Below are positions 45,252 to 53,261 of a DNA stretch of 64,000 nucleotides, in pieces. The notes beneath the pieces were generated by a model that worked only from the letters and a program-made list of their open reading frames with translations, made no database searches and was not told the DNA's origin. The position numbers were made by a program, and so were the translations under genes. The DNA lies in NCBI RefSeq assembly GCF_016919005.1, contig NZ_JAFFQE010000009.1:124001-188000 (forward strand), written 5' to 3'. Each line of letters opens with the position of its first letter. The first letter of the stretch is position 1. This DNA is from Desulfopila inferna (GTDB lineage Bacteria > Desulfobacterota > Desulfobulbia > Desulfobulbales > Desulfocapsaceae).

Positions 45252-46292
45252 ATGCTCAACCTGGAGCAGGCCGTGCAGGGATTTACCGGCCGTTATTCAA
45301 ATTTTCTGCGGACCATCGACTCGCACACCCAGGGCGAGCCGACCCGGCTACTGCTCGGCGGCGTCGATCTGCCGGGAAAAACCATCGCCGAAAAACGGGA
45401 TATTTTCGCTGCCCGCCACAACAATATACGTATGCTGCTGACCTGCGAACCCCGTGGCCACCGCGACATGTTTGCTGCCATGGTCACCGAGCCGGTCAGC
45501 CCGGAAGCGCTGTTCGGGCTGATCTATATGGACGCCAGGCGCTTTCCCTATCTCTGCGGTCATGCCACTATCGGTGCGGTCACAACGCTGGTGGAAACGG
45601 GAGCCATCGAGGTGGATAACGGCGACACGGTTATCACTATCGATACTCCCTCCGGTCCCTTGCAGGCCCATGCCCATATCCGCGACGGCCGGGTCGAGTC
45701 CGTCGGCCTGGAGATGGTGCCCTCCTTTGTCTCCCAGACCGGCAGCCTCCTGTACATCCCCGAGTTCGGTGAGATCAGCATCGATCTTGTCTATGTCGGC
45801 GGCTTCTTTGCCATGGTGTCGGCGGCCGACATCGGCATCGATCTTATTCCCGCCAACAGCAACAAACTCATCTCCCTGGGCATGGAGATAATCGAGGCGG
45901 CCAACCGCACGCTTGAAGTCCGCCATCCTCAGCGGCCCGAGGTCAAGACCGTTGACGTTGTCGAATTCTATGCCGAGGACGGCAAAGGCGGCGAAGGACG
46001 CGGCACCAGCGTGGTCATCTACGGGCAGTCGCATATGGACCGCTCGCCCTGCGGCACCGGTACCACCGCCAAAATGACCTTGCTCCACCATAAGGGCAAA
46101 CTGAAACCCGGGCAGGTTTACCGAAACAGCAGCCCGCTGGGCACGGTTTTCGAAGGTGAGATAATCCGGCTGGAGAAGATCGGCAATTTCGAGGGCATCG
46201 TGGCCCTGGTCAGGGGAAGCGCGGTGATGACCGGATCCCATCAGTTTGTCATCGATCCGCAGGATCCTTTTCCGGAGGGTTTCCTGCTGTGA
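45252..46292 (+). CDS. Proline racemase/4-hydroxyproline epimerase family enzyme
   Basis: A 346-residue cofactor-independent epimerase. Both catalytic cysteines are present: the first in PYLCGHATIGA (about residue 102), the second in DRSPCGTGT (~residue 261), which points to racemase or epimerase chemistry rather than the trans-3-hydroxyproline dehydratases, where one Cys is Thr. IDSHTQGEP near the start is also a family mark. GGGG precedes ATG 45252. It lies after the terminator of the importer operon and overlaps the amidohydrolase start by four bases. The likely substrate is proline or a hydroxyproline-like imino acid brought in by the importer; this is inference. Confidence 0.92.
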   Translation: MLNLEQAVQGFTGRYSNFLRTIDSHTQGEPTRLLLGGVDLPGKTIAEKRDIFAARHNNIRMLLTCEPRGHRDMFAAMVTEPVSPEALFGLIYMDARRFPYLCGHATIGAVTTLVETGAIEVDNGDTVITIDTPSGPLQAHAHIRDGRVESVGLEMVPSFVSQTGSLLYIPEFGEISIDLVYVGGFFAMVSAADIGIDLIPANSNKLISLGMEIIEAANRTLEVRHPQRPEVKTVDVVEFYAEDGKGGEGRGTSVVIYGQSHMDRSPCGTGTTAKMTLLHHKGKLKPGQVYRNSSPLGTVFEGEIIRLEKIGNFEGIVALVRGSAVMTGSHQFVIDPQDPFPEGFLL

Positions 46293-47929
46293 GCGACATG
46301 AAGAGGACATATCCTGCTCCTGAAATCATTCTCTACAACGGTTTCTTTGCCGACAGGGACACCGCCGCGCCCATCATCGCCGGAGCACAGGCATTGGCCA
46401 TTGGCCGCGGCCGCATCATGGCCATTGGCTCTAACGACGACATTCTGCCTCTGGCTTCAGCGGACACCGAAAAAATCGATCTTGGCGGCAGGCTGACGGT
46501 GCCGGGCTTCATCGATACCCATATCCACTTCTACGAATGGTCTTTCAAGCGCCGCGACCTCCAACTCGAAGGTCTTGGCTGTCTGGACAACCTGCTTGAC
46601 ATGGTGCGGCGGAAAGGAGAGCAACTCCCCTCAGATCAATGGATCATGGGCCAGGGCTGGAACGAGACCGACTGGAGCGAGCCGGTGATGCCCAGCCGCA
46701 CCACACTGGATAAAGCCGCCCCCAATCATCCGGTGTTGTTATGGCGCTGCGATCTTCACCTGGCGGTGGCCAACTCCAGAGCCCTCCAGCTTGCCGGTAT
46801 TGACGCCTCCACGGCCGATCCCCCCGAGGGCAGGATCGAGCGGGATGGGGCTGGTGAGCCCACCGGAGTATTGCGCGAGCTTGCCATCAACCTGCTGCGC
46901 AAATCCGTAGAACCTCCAGGTTCAGCCCAAGTGCTGGATGCATTCAGAGAAGGTGCAAGAGCTTTGCACAAAGTGGGCATCACCGGAATCCACGATGTCC
47001 GGTTGATGGAGGACAGCGACGGCGCCAGGGCTTTGCAGGGTTTTCAGAAACTCGACGAGCAGGGGGGGCTCGAGCTGCGCAGTTGGGTCACTCTACCCGG
47101 ACACCAGCTCGATAATATTATCGGACTCGGCCTGCGCAGCGGCTTCGGAGGCGACAAGCTGCGCCTCGGCCATGTCAAGTTTTTCTCGGATGGCGGCATG
47201 GGTGCCCGCACCGCCTGGATGATCGATCCTTTCCTCGATGCCGGATGCGGCATGCCGATGCTGGACATGGACGAACTGTCCAGGGACATCGCCAAAGCCG
47301 AGGCTGCCGGCCTGGCGGTAATGGTACATGCCGTGGGCGACCGCGCCAACCGGGAACTGATCGATATTTTTGAGAAACTGCAGGCAAACCGCGGAAATGG
47401 AGACAGGCCTGTATACCCGCACCGCATCGAACATGTGCAGATGATCCGGCCCGAGGATGCCCGGCGGCTTGAAAACCTCGATCTGGCCCTGTGCGTCACT
47501 CCCTGCAACATGGTCCTCGACTTCAACCTTATCGACCAGGCGGTCGGCGAAAAGGGCAAATGGACCTATGCCTTCCGCCGCCTCATGGACACCGGTGCGC
47601 CGGTGATGTTCAGCTCCGACTGTCCGGTGTGCCTTCCGGCACCGCTGCCGGCCATTCATGCCGCGGTCACCCGGCAGCGGCTCGACGGAACCCCTGCCGA
47701 GGGCTGGCATGCCGGGGAAAGGGTTAATGTCGCCGAAGCACTGAATGGTTTTACTGCGGTGCCTGCGATGGTGCATAAGGCTGACGATCTGGGTGTTATC
47801 GCTCCAGGCATGAAGGCCGATCTGGCCGTTCTCAGCAACAATATCTTAGCTGAACCGCCGGAGCATATTGCTGAGACTTCTGTGGATATGACCATCTTTG
47901 AAGGCCGGGTTGTACATCGGCTGTTTTAG
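46289..47929 (+). CDS. YtcJ-like amidohydrolase
   Basis: A 546-residue metal-dependent amidohydrolase of the YtcJ/AepA-like group: a beta-sandwich start, the metal pair in GFIDTHIHF (about residue 79), a later His in VMVHAVGDRAN, HRIEHVQM, and the Asp in FSSDCPV. GTG 46289 overlaps the racemase stop in GTGA, so the two are translationally coupled. Enzymes of this group hydrolyse amides, ureas or cyclic imides; with the epimerase it may open or deacylate an imported amino-acid derivative. The specific substrate is unknown. Confidence 0.88.
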   Translation: MSDMKRTYPAPEIILYNGFFADRDTAAPIIAGAQALAIGRGRIMAIGSNDDILPLASADTEKIDLGGRLTVPGFIDTHIHFYEWSFKRRDLQLEGLGCLDNLLDMVRRKGEQLPSDQWIMGQGWNETDWSEPVMPSRTTLDKAAPNHPVLLWRCDLHLAVANSRALQLAGIDASTADPPEGRIERDGAGEPTGVLRELAINLLRKSVEPPGSAQVLDAFREGARALHKVGITGIHDVRLMEDSDGARALQGFQKLDEQGGLELRSWVTLPGHQLDNIIGLGLRSGFGGDKLRLGHVKFFSDGGMGARTAWMIDPFLDAGCGMPMLDMDELSRDIAKAEAAGLAVMVHAVGDRANRELIDIFEKLQANRGNGDRPVYPHRIEHVQMIRPEDARRLENLDLALCVTPCNMVLDFNLIDQAVGEKGKWTYAFRRLMDTGAPVMFSSDCPVCLPAPLPAIHAAVTRQRLDGTPAEGWHAGERVNVAEALNGFTAVPAMVHKADDLGVIAPGMKADLAVLSNNILAEPPEHIAETSVDMTIFEGRVVHRLF

Positions 47930-47981
47930 TACTCGGAATACTGCAGTTTTATGTCAGCACGCTCCATACAGTAACTATTAT

Positions 47982-48010
47982 GGATTCCGGATCGGGGTCC
48001 GGAATGACGG
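47982..48010. repeat. REP-like palindrome
   Basis: ATTCCGGA (47984-47991), loop TCGGGG, TCCGGAAT (47998-48005), then GACGG. It matches the element at 36288-36316 at all but a few positions and sits in the convergent gap between the amidohydrolase and gloA genes. The rest of the gap (47930-48144) holds nothing else I can name. Confidence 0.6.
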
Positions 48011-48144
48011 TAGAAAAGTAGTGCCGGGGGATAGGGAAAGGATAGTTTTTCATAAGTGCGTCTAAGTACAGGATTGTCAGGCTGACATCACCTCACAAAA
48101 GCCTCTAAATACATGCAGACTACCGTCCTTCCAGCCTGCCGCCC

Positions 48145-48564
48145 TTACCAACTCCCCTTATTCTCCATAGACGCCCAGGGTTCCTGCACCGGCAGTCTTT
48201 CTCCCTCCTGCAGAAATTCAATAGAGATCTGGTCCGGAGTACGGATAAAAGCCATATGGCCGTCACGCGGCGGACGGAGAATGGTAACGCCTTTATCCAT
48301 CAGCATCTGACAGTAATCATAGATATTTTCCACACTGAATGCCAAGTGGCCGAAGTTGTCCCCCACGCTGTACGGTGTTTCCTGGTCCCAGTTGTAGGTC
48401 AATTCGACCTCAGGTTCACCGGGAGCGGTTGCCAGATAGACCAGGGTAAAGCGGCCTTTTTCATACTCATTCCTTCGTGTTTCGGTCAATCCGAGGATAT
48501 CGGTGAAAAAGGCAACCGACTGCTCAAGATCCTTTACCCGGACCATGGTGTGTAAAAATTTCAT
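48145..48564 (-). CDS. gloA: Glyoxalase I (lactoylglutathione lyase) family
   Basis: A 139-residue single-domain vicinal-oxygen-chelate protein with all four metal ligands of E. coli GloA in place: His5, Glu54 (VELTYN), His73 (FGHLAF) and Glu116 (IEFLQ). It would convert the methylglyoxal hemithioacetal to a thioester. The family is normally glutathione-dependent; many sulfate reducers lack glutathione, so another thiol may be used, which I cannot see here. AAAGGAG stands before ATG 48564. Confidence 0.9.
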   Translation of the reverse strand: MKFLHTMVRVKDLEQSVAFFTDILGLTETRRNEYEKGRFTLVYLATAPGEPEVELTYNWDQETPYSVGDNFGHLAFSVENIYDYCQMLMDKGVTILRPPRDGHMAFIRTPDQISIEFLQEGERLPVQEPWASMENKGSW

Positions 48565-48603
48565 GTTTTCTCCTTTTTTTGCTGTTAGTTAATATTCATA
48601 GGC

Positions 48604-48620
48604 GTTCCGGAATGCGGAAC
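48604..48620. repeat. Diverged REP-like hairpin upstream of gloA
   Basis: GTTCCG (48604-48609) and CGGAAC (48615-48620) pair around GAATG, followed by CGGAATCACGGTAG, which resembles the tail of the 47982 element (CCGGAATGACGGTAG). It could be a degraded copy. Confidence 0.35.
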
Positions 48621-48647
48621 GGTATACGGAATCACGGTAGTGGAGAT

Positions 48648-49259
48648 TTACGGTGTCGGCAGTGACCGGTACGACAACTCCACCACAGGAACCTCCCACA
48701 TATCTCCGTGGCATCTGTTTTTAAATTTTTCATCATCGACATCGTCACGGTAGCGCCTGATCATTGCCACAATAGTTATCTCTTCAATGAATTCAAGCCT
48801 TGAATCCCAGATATGTTTGGCTTTTTTTGACAAACGAGCCACGGAAACGCCCTCGTTATTAACCAGTTCAAGATGATCGCCGCGCCCCGCAAGGCTTAGC
48901 ACATCTCCGCAATTCAGCACCGTCAAAGCCCTCCGGATCGCGCTGTTTTCCAGCCTTCTGCCGGCATAATCGATGAATAGATCTTCCATGCCGAGCAGCG
49001 CATAGCGGTATGAAGTCCGCTCCTTATTCCCAGAGGGGAGCAGTCTTCTCTCCTGCAGGAATTTACCGGAAAATACCTCCGCATGGGGATTGGTAACCCC
49101 ATCGATCTTTAAAAGGTGCAGGGTTTCCCGGGCACGGGACATGCCGACATGGACGGCCCCGATCGAATAAATGACATTGCGCTTATTTACCTCAATATCG
49201 AAGAGCAGACATTTTTTCAGAAAATTGTGACAATCATCGCTCATCGATTTCTTTTTCAC
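48648..49259 (-). pseudogene. Probable internally deleted remnant of a giant RecQ-type helicase gene
   Basis: A 203-residue open frame that looks like two ends of one larger protein joined. Residues ~18-36 (CLLFDIEVNKRNVIYSIGAV) resemble the first motif of a DEDD 3'-5' exonuclease, as found at the N-terminus of ~1500-1700-residue RecQ-fused helicases. Directly after comes VGMSRARETLHLL, the UvrD-type motif VI that normally lies near the C-terminus, and the tail (VARLSKKAKHIW ... WEVPVVEL) resembles the end of those proteins. The central ~1300 residues would be missing. It overlaps the Mrr-like gene by ATGA. The joined frame is open, so it may still be translated. This reading is from memory of the family and could be wrong. 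Confidence 0.55.
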
Positions 49260-50389
49260 TCTTTTTCCACACGGACCCGCTTCATACTGCGTACCTCATT
49301 CCGATCAAGGGAGACAACCAGGCCGCGCCTTCCTGTATAGATAATTGTCTTATCGCTAATCTCGGCATTATCGACGGAGATCCAGCCACCGCTATGCAGC
49401 TCTATCTCGTAGCGGTAGAGGACCGGCTCGGCAGCCCCTTCACCGTCCCTGTTTTCTGCCTGCCGGCTGTTGTTGCGCAGCACTTCTTCCATAGCCTGCC
49501 GGACCTGCCCGACGCTGAAAACTCGGTCATTCTCCTGCGGCTGCCAGGCAGATCCGCTTTCATGGCTTTGTGCCGGATCCTGATTCCGTGTCGAAAAAGA
49601 GGAATACACCATCCTCCCTGGTTCCGTAAACAGCAGCACTGCTCCACCGACTAAGGGCGGTAAAAGTGCCGCACAGGCCCATTTCAGCTTCGGGTGATCA
49701 CAGCCTTTTTTACTGTCCGGCCCATCTTCCGTCCCCGCCCGCGAGCGTATATTGCCGTGCAACTCCTTACCGTCAATCAGCATAATCCTATTGGCCCTGG
49801 CGAAGGCGAGTGCGTCTTTGCTGAATTTACCTGAAGTAACCACTATTCCACCGCTGGCCTGCTCTGCCGTCACTACACCAAACAGCTCCCGGATAATCTT
49901 TACCCCGATTGTATCGACTCTCCACTGTTTGCACTGGATAAGAAATTTTTCCCTGTCCTTGACGGCAATCAGACCATAACCGCCGTCTGCTCCTTTTCCC
50001 GTTTCTTCAACTCTGAAGCCCAGACGCTGGAAATACTGGCCCACCAGAAATTCAAAATCCCGCCAGGGCATGTCATTCAAACTCTCCGCCGAGCTGCGGC
50101 GCGAAGCTGCCTTAAAGAGGTTTTTGCGTTTCCGTTTCTGCAGCACGGATAGTAACGCCCCCAGCAGAAACAGCAGCGGCAGGATGTATTGGCCAAAGGC
50201 GGCAAGTGCACGGAAAGCCCCGAGATAAACGCCGTTAATGAGATCATCAAGGCCTGATGCAGGAGACAACGGCTGCAGAGAATAGTGGTGCAGCAGCAGG
50301 TAGGACAGCAGGGCGCAACCCACTCCCAGCCACCACGGCAGTTTGGCAGCAAGAAAAAGCATATCATCAAGGATATTTTTACGGGACAT
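49256..50389 (-). CDS. Membrane-anchored Mrr-like restriction endonuclease-fold protein
   Basis: A 377-residue protein. Two hydrophobic segments near residues 17-37 and 62-84 anchor it, then an Mrr_cat domain spans ~105-215: MPWRDFEFLVGQYFQRLGF, the QCKQW of the PD-(D/E)xK core and GGIVVTSGKFSKDA. The position that is usually Asp in GGxDL reads Gly here (DGGYGLI), so the catalytic site may be impaired. A third hydrophobic segment lies near 236-256, followed by a C-terminal domain with a beta-rich end. It overlaps the helicase-remnant gene by four bases, suggesting a former defence or repair operon. Confidence 0.8.
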   Translation of the reverse strand: MSRKNILDDMLFLAAKLPWWLGVGCALLSYLLLHHYSLQPLSPASGLDDLINGVYLGAFRALAAFGQYILPLLFLLGALLSVLQKRKRKNLFKAASRRSSAESLNDMPWRDFEFLVGQYFQRLGFRVEETGKGADGGYGLIAVKDREKFLIQCKQWRVDTIGVKIIRELFGVVTAEQASGGIVVTSGKFSKDALAFARANRIMLIDGKELHGNIRSRAGTEDGPDSKKGCDHPKLKWACAALLPPLVGGAVLLFTEPGRMVYSSFSTRNQDPAQSHESGSAWQPQENDRVFSVGQVRQAMEEVLRNNSRQAENRDGEGAAEPVLYRYEIELHSGGWISVDNAEISDKTIIYTGRRGLVVSLDRNEVRSMKRVRVEKE

Positions 50390-50565
50390 CGGCTATCTCC
50401 TGGCAGCTTCAAAATCGGCTTTCCAAACCATTACCACTGCTCCTCGATAATATCAATATATCAGTCAGGTTATGGTGATGGATTCGTAAAAATGCTTATC
50501 GCAGAATCGATCTCAATTTGAGCACACCGATTTTTATTGCACCAACACGGAGAGTGATGCTAACA

Positions 50566-50688
50566 ATGATGAGAACGCAAAAAGCCTGCCGCTGCCCCGT
50601 TTCCGGCATCCCAGGATCAAGATTTCTGCGGCAAATGACTGGGGAAGAATATTTACAGCACAGTCAAAATAACAGTGAGGTTGAATAG
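50566..50688 (+). CDS. Small ORF (40 aa) directly before yceH
   Basis: ATG 50566 (or 50569) opens a 40-codon frame ending in TAG at 50686-50688, immediately before the yceH ATG at 50689. GGAGAG lies about ten bases upstream. The peptide has a Cys-Arg-Cys-Pro motif and EEYLQHSQN near its end. I recognise no family. It may be a leader peptide or chance; the exact abutment with yceH and a ribosome-binding site are the reasons to list it. Confidence 0.3.
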   Translation: MMRTQKACRCPVSGIPGSRFLRQMTGEEYLQHSQNNSEVE

Positions 50689-51333
50689 ATGGATATACTA
50701 CTCAGCGATACGGAAGTTAGGGTGCTTGGCTGTTTGATGGAAAAGGAAAGAGCGACTCCCGACTACTATCCCCTCTCCCTGAACGGTTTAATCAACGCCT
50801 GCAACCAGAAATCGAACCGCGACCCGGTGGTCTCCTATGATGAAGAAACCGTTGTTTCCGCACTGGATAGCCTGATTGCGCAGAAGCTCGTCCGGCAGAG
50901 CAATGTCAGCCGGGTTGCAAAATACGAACATATATTTACAAAAGGTCTGAATCTGGTTGGTCGCGAGGAGGCGATCCTGGCTATTCTTCTGCTGCGTGGA
51001 CCACAAACTGTAGGAGAGATTCGCGGCCGCACCGAGCGCCTCTATAGTTTCACCGACCTCGGGGAAGTCCAGGCAACCATAAGCAGCCTCGAAGAGAGCG
51101 GGCTGGTGACAAAACTGCCCAGGCAACCGGGCCGCAAAGAATCTCGATACGATCATCTTTTAAGCGGAGAGCGAAAGGAAGCAGCGCTGGATCTCGAGTT
51201 TCAAACAGCCACTCCAACGCCTTCCAGGGAAAACGACAGAATAACGGAACTGGAAGAGCAGGTTGCAAGGCTGGATCGGGAACTAGTGGATCTGCGCCGG
51301 GAATTTATGGAATTTAAATCCCAGTTTGAATGA
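50689..51333 (+). CDS. yceH: YceH (DUF480) winged-helix protein
   Basis: A 214-residue DUF480 protein with two winged-helix domains. The start LSDTEVRVLGCLMEKERATPDYYPLSLN and NQKSNRDPV, then LLLRGPQTVGEIRGRTERLY, are the hallmark stretches of YceH. A C-terminal coiled coil (ITELEEQVARLDRELVDLRREF) is present. Function is unknown in all bacteria; a DNA-binding role is supposed. GAGG lies ten bases before the ATG, within the end of the small upstream frame. Confidence 0.95.
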   Translation: MDILLSDTEVRVLGCLMEKERATPDYYPLSLNGLINACNQKSNRDPVVSYDEETVVSALDSLIAQKLVRQSNVSRVAKYEHIFTKGLNLVGREEAILAILLLRGPQTVGEIRGRTERLYSFTDLGEVQATISSLEESGLVTKLPRQPGRKESRYDHLLSGERKEAALDLEFQTATPTPSRENDRITELEEQVARLDRELVDLRREFMEFKSQFE

Positions 51334-52017
51334 TTTGTGAGGAGGATGTATAGAGCTTCTTCTCCAGCACTTTATTCCCCAAATTCTTTTCCTAATTCAG
51401 GACTTGCCGATGTCTTATTTCCACTTTTCTCAGAAATTTCATCTTGATCTCGCGGAACCCTGGTAAAAAAAATTGAGAGCATAACAAATATCCGTAAGGT
51501 ACTAAAGGGAACAATCAAAATTATACGATGCTGTAAATCCGGATCGTCAAATTTTTTTCATTCATAAACGCCCTTCCTGAAGCTAACTCTTCATTTTATA
51601 GACAACATTTCGGATATTCGACATTCCGGATGTCAGGCTGATGGTCTTTTAACGCATTTCGTAAATATTTCTACACGTGATATTTTCCCACAATATAGGT
51701 TCTTAGCACAATATTATTGTACTATATAATATTGTTCAAAATCTTTCCCATTGAAATGCACACCAATAATTGCTATAATCACATCTTGGAACTGCACTAA
51801 ATTATAACGAAAATACTCAAAGGTGCTGCATACACTTCCGGTTCCCCCGGCCGATCCATATACCCGGCTGAACCTGGAGCCCCACAATACCCTTTCCATG
51901 GTTTTATTGGCGCTCTGCATTGCGTTTGGGTCCCGGAACATTGTTCCCCGGCGAATACACCCTTCTGAGGGCTATAACCGTTGAAATGGAAAAAGAAAAA
52001 AGAATAAAGGAGATTTA
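51334..52017. other. AT-rich intergenic region upstream of proX
   Basis: No gene is supported in these 684 bases. Notable pieces are a palindrome GACAT-TCCGG-ATGTC (51620-51634), a near-perfect AT inverted repeat CAATATTAT (51709-51717) with ATAATATTG (51726-51734), and GGAAC-ATT-GTTCC near 51935. The AT repeat lies some 290 bases before proX and could be an operator or cruciform. Candidate promoters are weak and numerous because of the base composition. Confidence 0.4.
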
Positions 52018-53058
52018 ATGATGATGATGAAAAAATTGCTCATGGGTGCTGTTTTATCAACACTCGTTTGTACAGGAGCGACAACTGCATTTGCTTCACC
52101 GGACAAGCCCGGTGAAGGCGTTACCGTAAAGCCTGCACGAGCTACCTGGAACACCGGTTTTTTCCAGGAAGCCCTGGTGCGCCGGGGACTGGAAGAACTT
52201 GGCTATGATGTTAAAAAGCCAAAAGATCTGCAGAATCCTATTTTCTATAAATCCGTCGCGCTTGGCGATGTCGATTACTGGACAAACGGCTGGTTCCCCA
52301 TGCATGATGCCCAGCTACCCAAAAATTTCTATGAAGATGCCGACACCTACGGATATGTAGCCAAAACCGGTGGACTTGGCGGCTACCTGGTTTCCAAAGA
52401 GCATGTGGAGAAATACAACATCAAGTCATTGGATGATTTCAAACGCGATGAAGTCAAAAAGGCATTTGACAACGACGGTGACGGTAAAGCCGATCTGACA
52501 GCCTGTCCTCCTGGCTGGGGCTGTGAAACAGTGATCAGTCATCATATGGACGTCTATGACCTTAAAGATCACATCACCCCCGGAACAGCATCCTATGAGG
52601 CCGGAATGGCATCGGCCCTGGCCAATTACAAGACAGGAAAACCGATCTTTTTCTACACCTGGGCGCCAAACTGGACCATATTTAAATTACAGCCTGGTAA
52701 AGATGTGATGTGGATTAATGTACCTAAAATTATTCCTAAAGATTCACAGAAAAATGCTGTTGACCGGATGACATTGAGCGGCGTCGAGGGTGCTGTTTCA
52801 GATCCGATTGATCTGGGCTTTGTCGTCTCCGATATCCAGATTGTTGCCAACAAAGACTTCGCGGAAGCCAACCCTGCTGCCCGGAAGTTCTTTGAGGTCT
52901 TCACTCTGCCGCTTATTGATATCAATAGGCAGAACACCCGTATGAACGACGGTGAGAAAAGCCAGAAGGCCATCGAAGGTCATGCTGATGAGTGGATCAC
53001 TGAAAACCAATCTACCTGGAATGGCTGGTTGGAAGATGCTCGTAAAGCTGCTATGTAA
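52018..53058 (+). CDS. proX: Glycine betaine/proline betaine-binding protein ProX
   Basis: A 346-residue periplasmic binding protein for osmoprotectant uptake. A signal peptide (MMMMKKLLMGAV... cut after AFA about residue 25) is followed by the ProX fold: ARATWNTGFFQEALVRRGLEELGY, DVDYWTNGWFPMHDA with Trp residues of the aromatic cage, and ACPPGWGC, whose two cysteines correspond to the E. coli ProX disulfide. WAPNWTIFKL later matches the second part of the cage. AAGGAG precedes the first of four ATG codons. No ProV or ProW gene is near, so it is a solo component. A good terminator follows. Confidence 0.95.
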   Translation: MMMMKKLLMGAVLSTLVCTGATTAFASPDKPGEGVTVKPARATWNTGFFQEALVRRGLEELGYDVKKPKDLQNPIFYKSVALGDVDYWTNGWFPMHDAQLPKNFYEDADTYGYVAKTGGLGGYLVSKEHVEKYNIKSLDDFKRDEVKKAFDNDGDGKADLTACPPGWGCETVISHHMDVYDLKDHITPGTASYEAGMASALANYKTGKPIFFYTWAPNWTIFKLQPGKDVMWINVPKIIPKDSQKNAVDRMTLSGVEGAVSDPIDLGFVVSDIQIVANKDFAEANPAARKFFEVFTLPLIDINRQNTRMNDGEKSQKAIEGHADEWITENQSTWNGWLEDARKAAM

Positions 53059-53087
53059 GCTATATTTTAGCTTTAATTTAGTCCGGT

Positions 53088-53123
53088 CCCGGGAATCATT
53101 TATGGTTTCCGGGATTTTTTTTT
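53088..53123 (+). terminator. Intrinsic terminator of proX
   Basis: CCCGGGAATC (53088-53097) and GGTTTCCGGG (53104-53113) pair over 10 bp with two G-U pairs, followed by A and nine T. It gives proX its own transcript end. Confidence 0.9.
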
Positions 53124-53261
53124 GAGCTTTTGATGAGGATGCTTGGAAGACAGCACTGCTGGTAAAAAATTGTTTAATGATTATTCAAGTATTTATGATG
53201 CTTCCAAACGGTATTTTTGCAAAATTTCCGTGAACAGAATCCCCCATTAGCAGGTAAAAAG

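Noticed and set aside
45348-46310. 320-codon frame antisense to the proline-racemase-family gene
   Set aside because: It is a shadow of the GC-biased codon positions of the real gene; the sense frame has full catalytic motifs.
51714-51941. 75-codon minus-strand frame upstream of proX
   Set aside because: It crosses the AT-rich inverted repeat, shows no protein motif and lacks a credible start.
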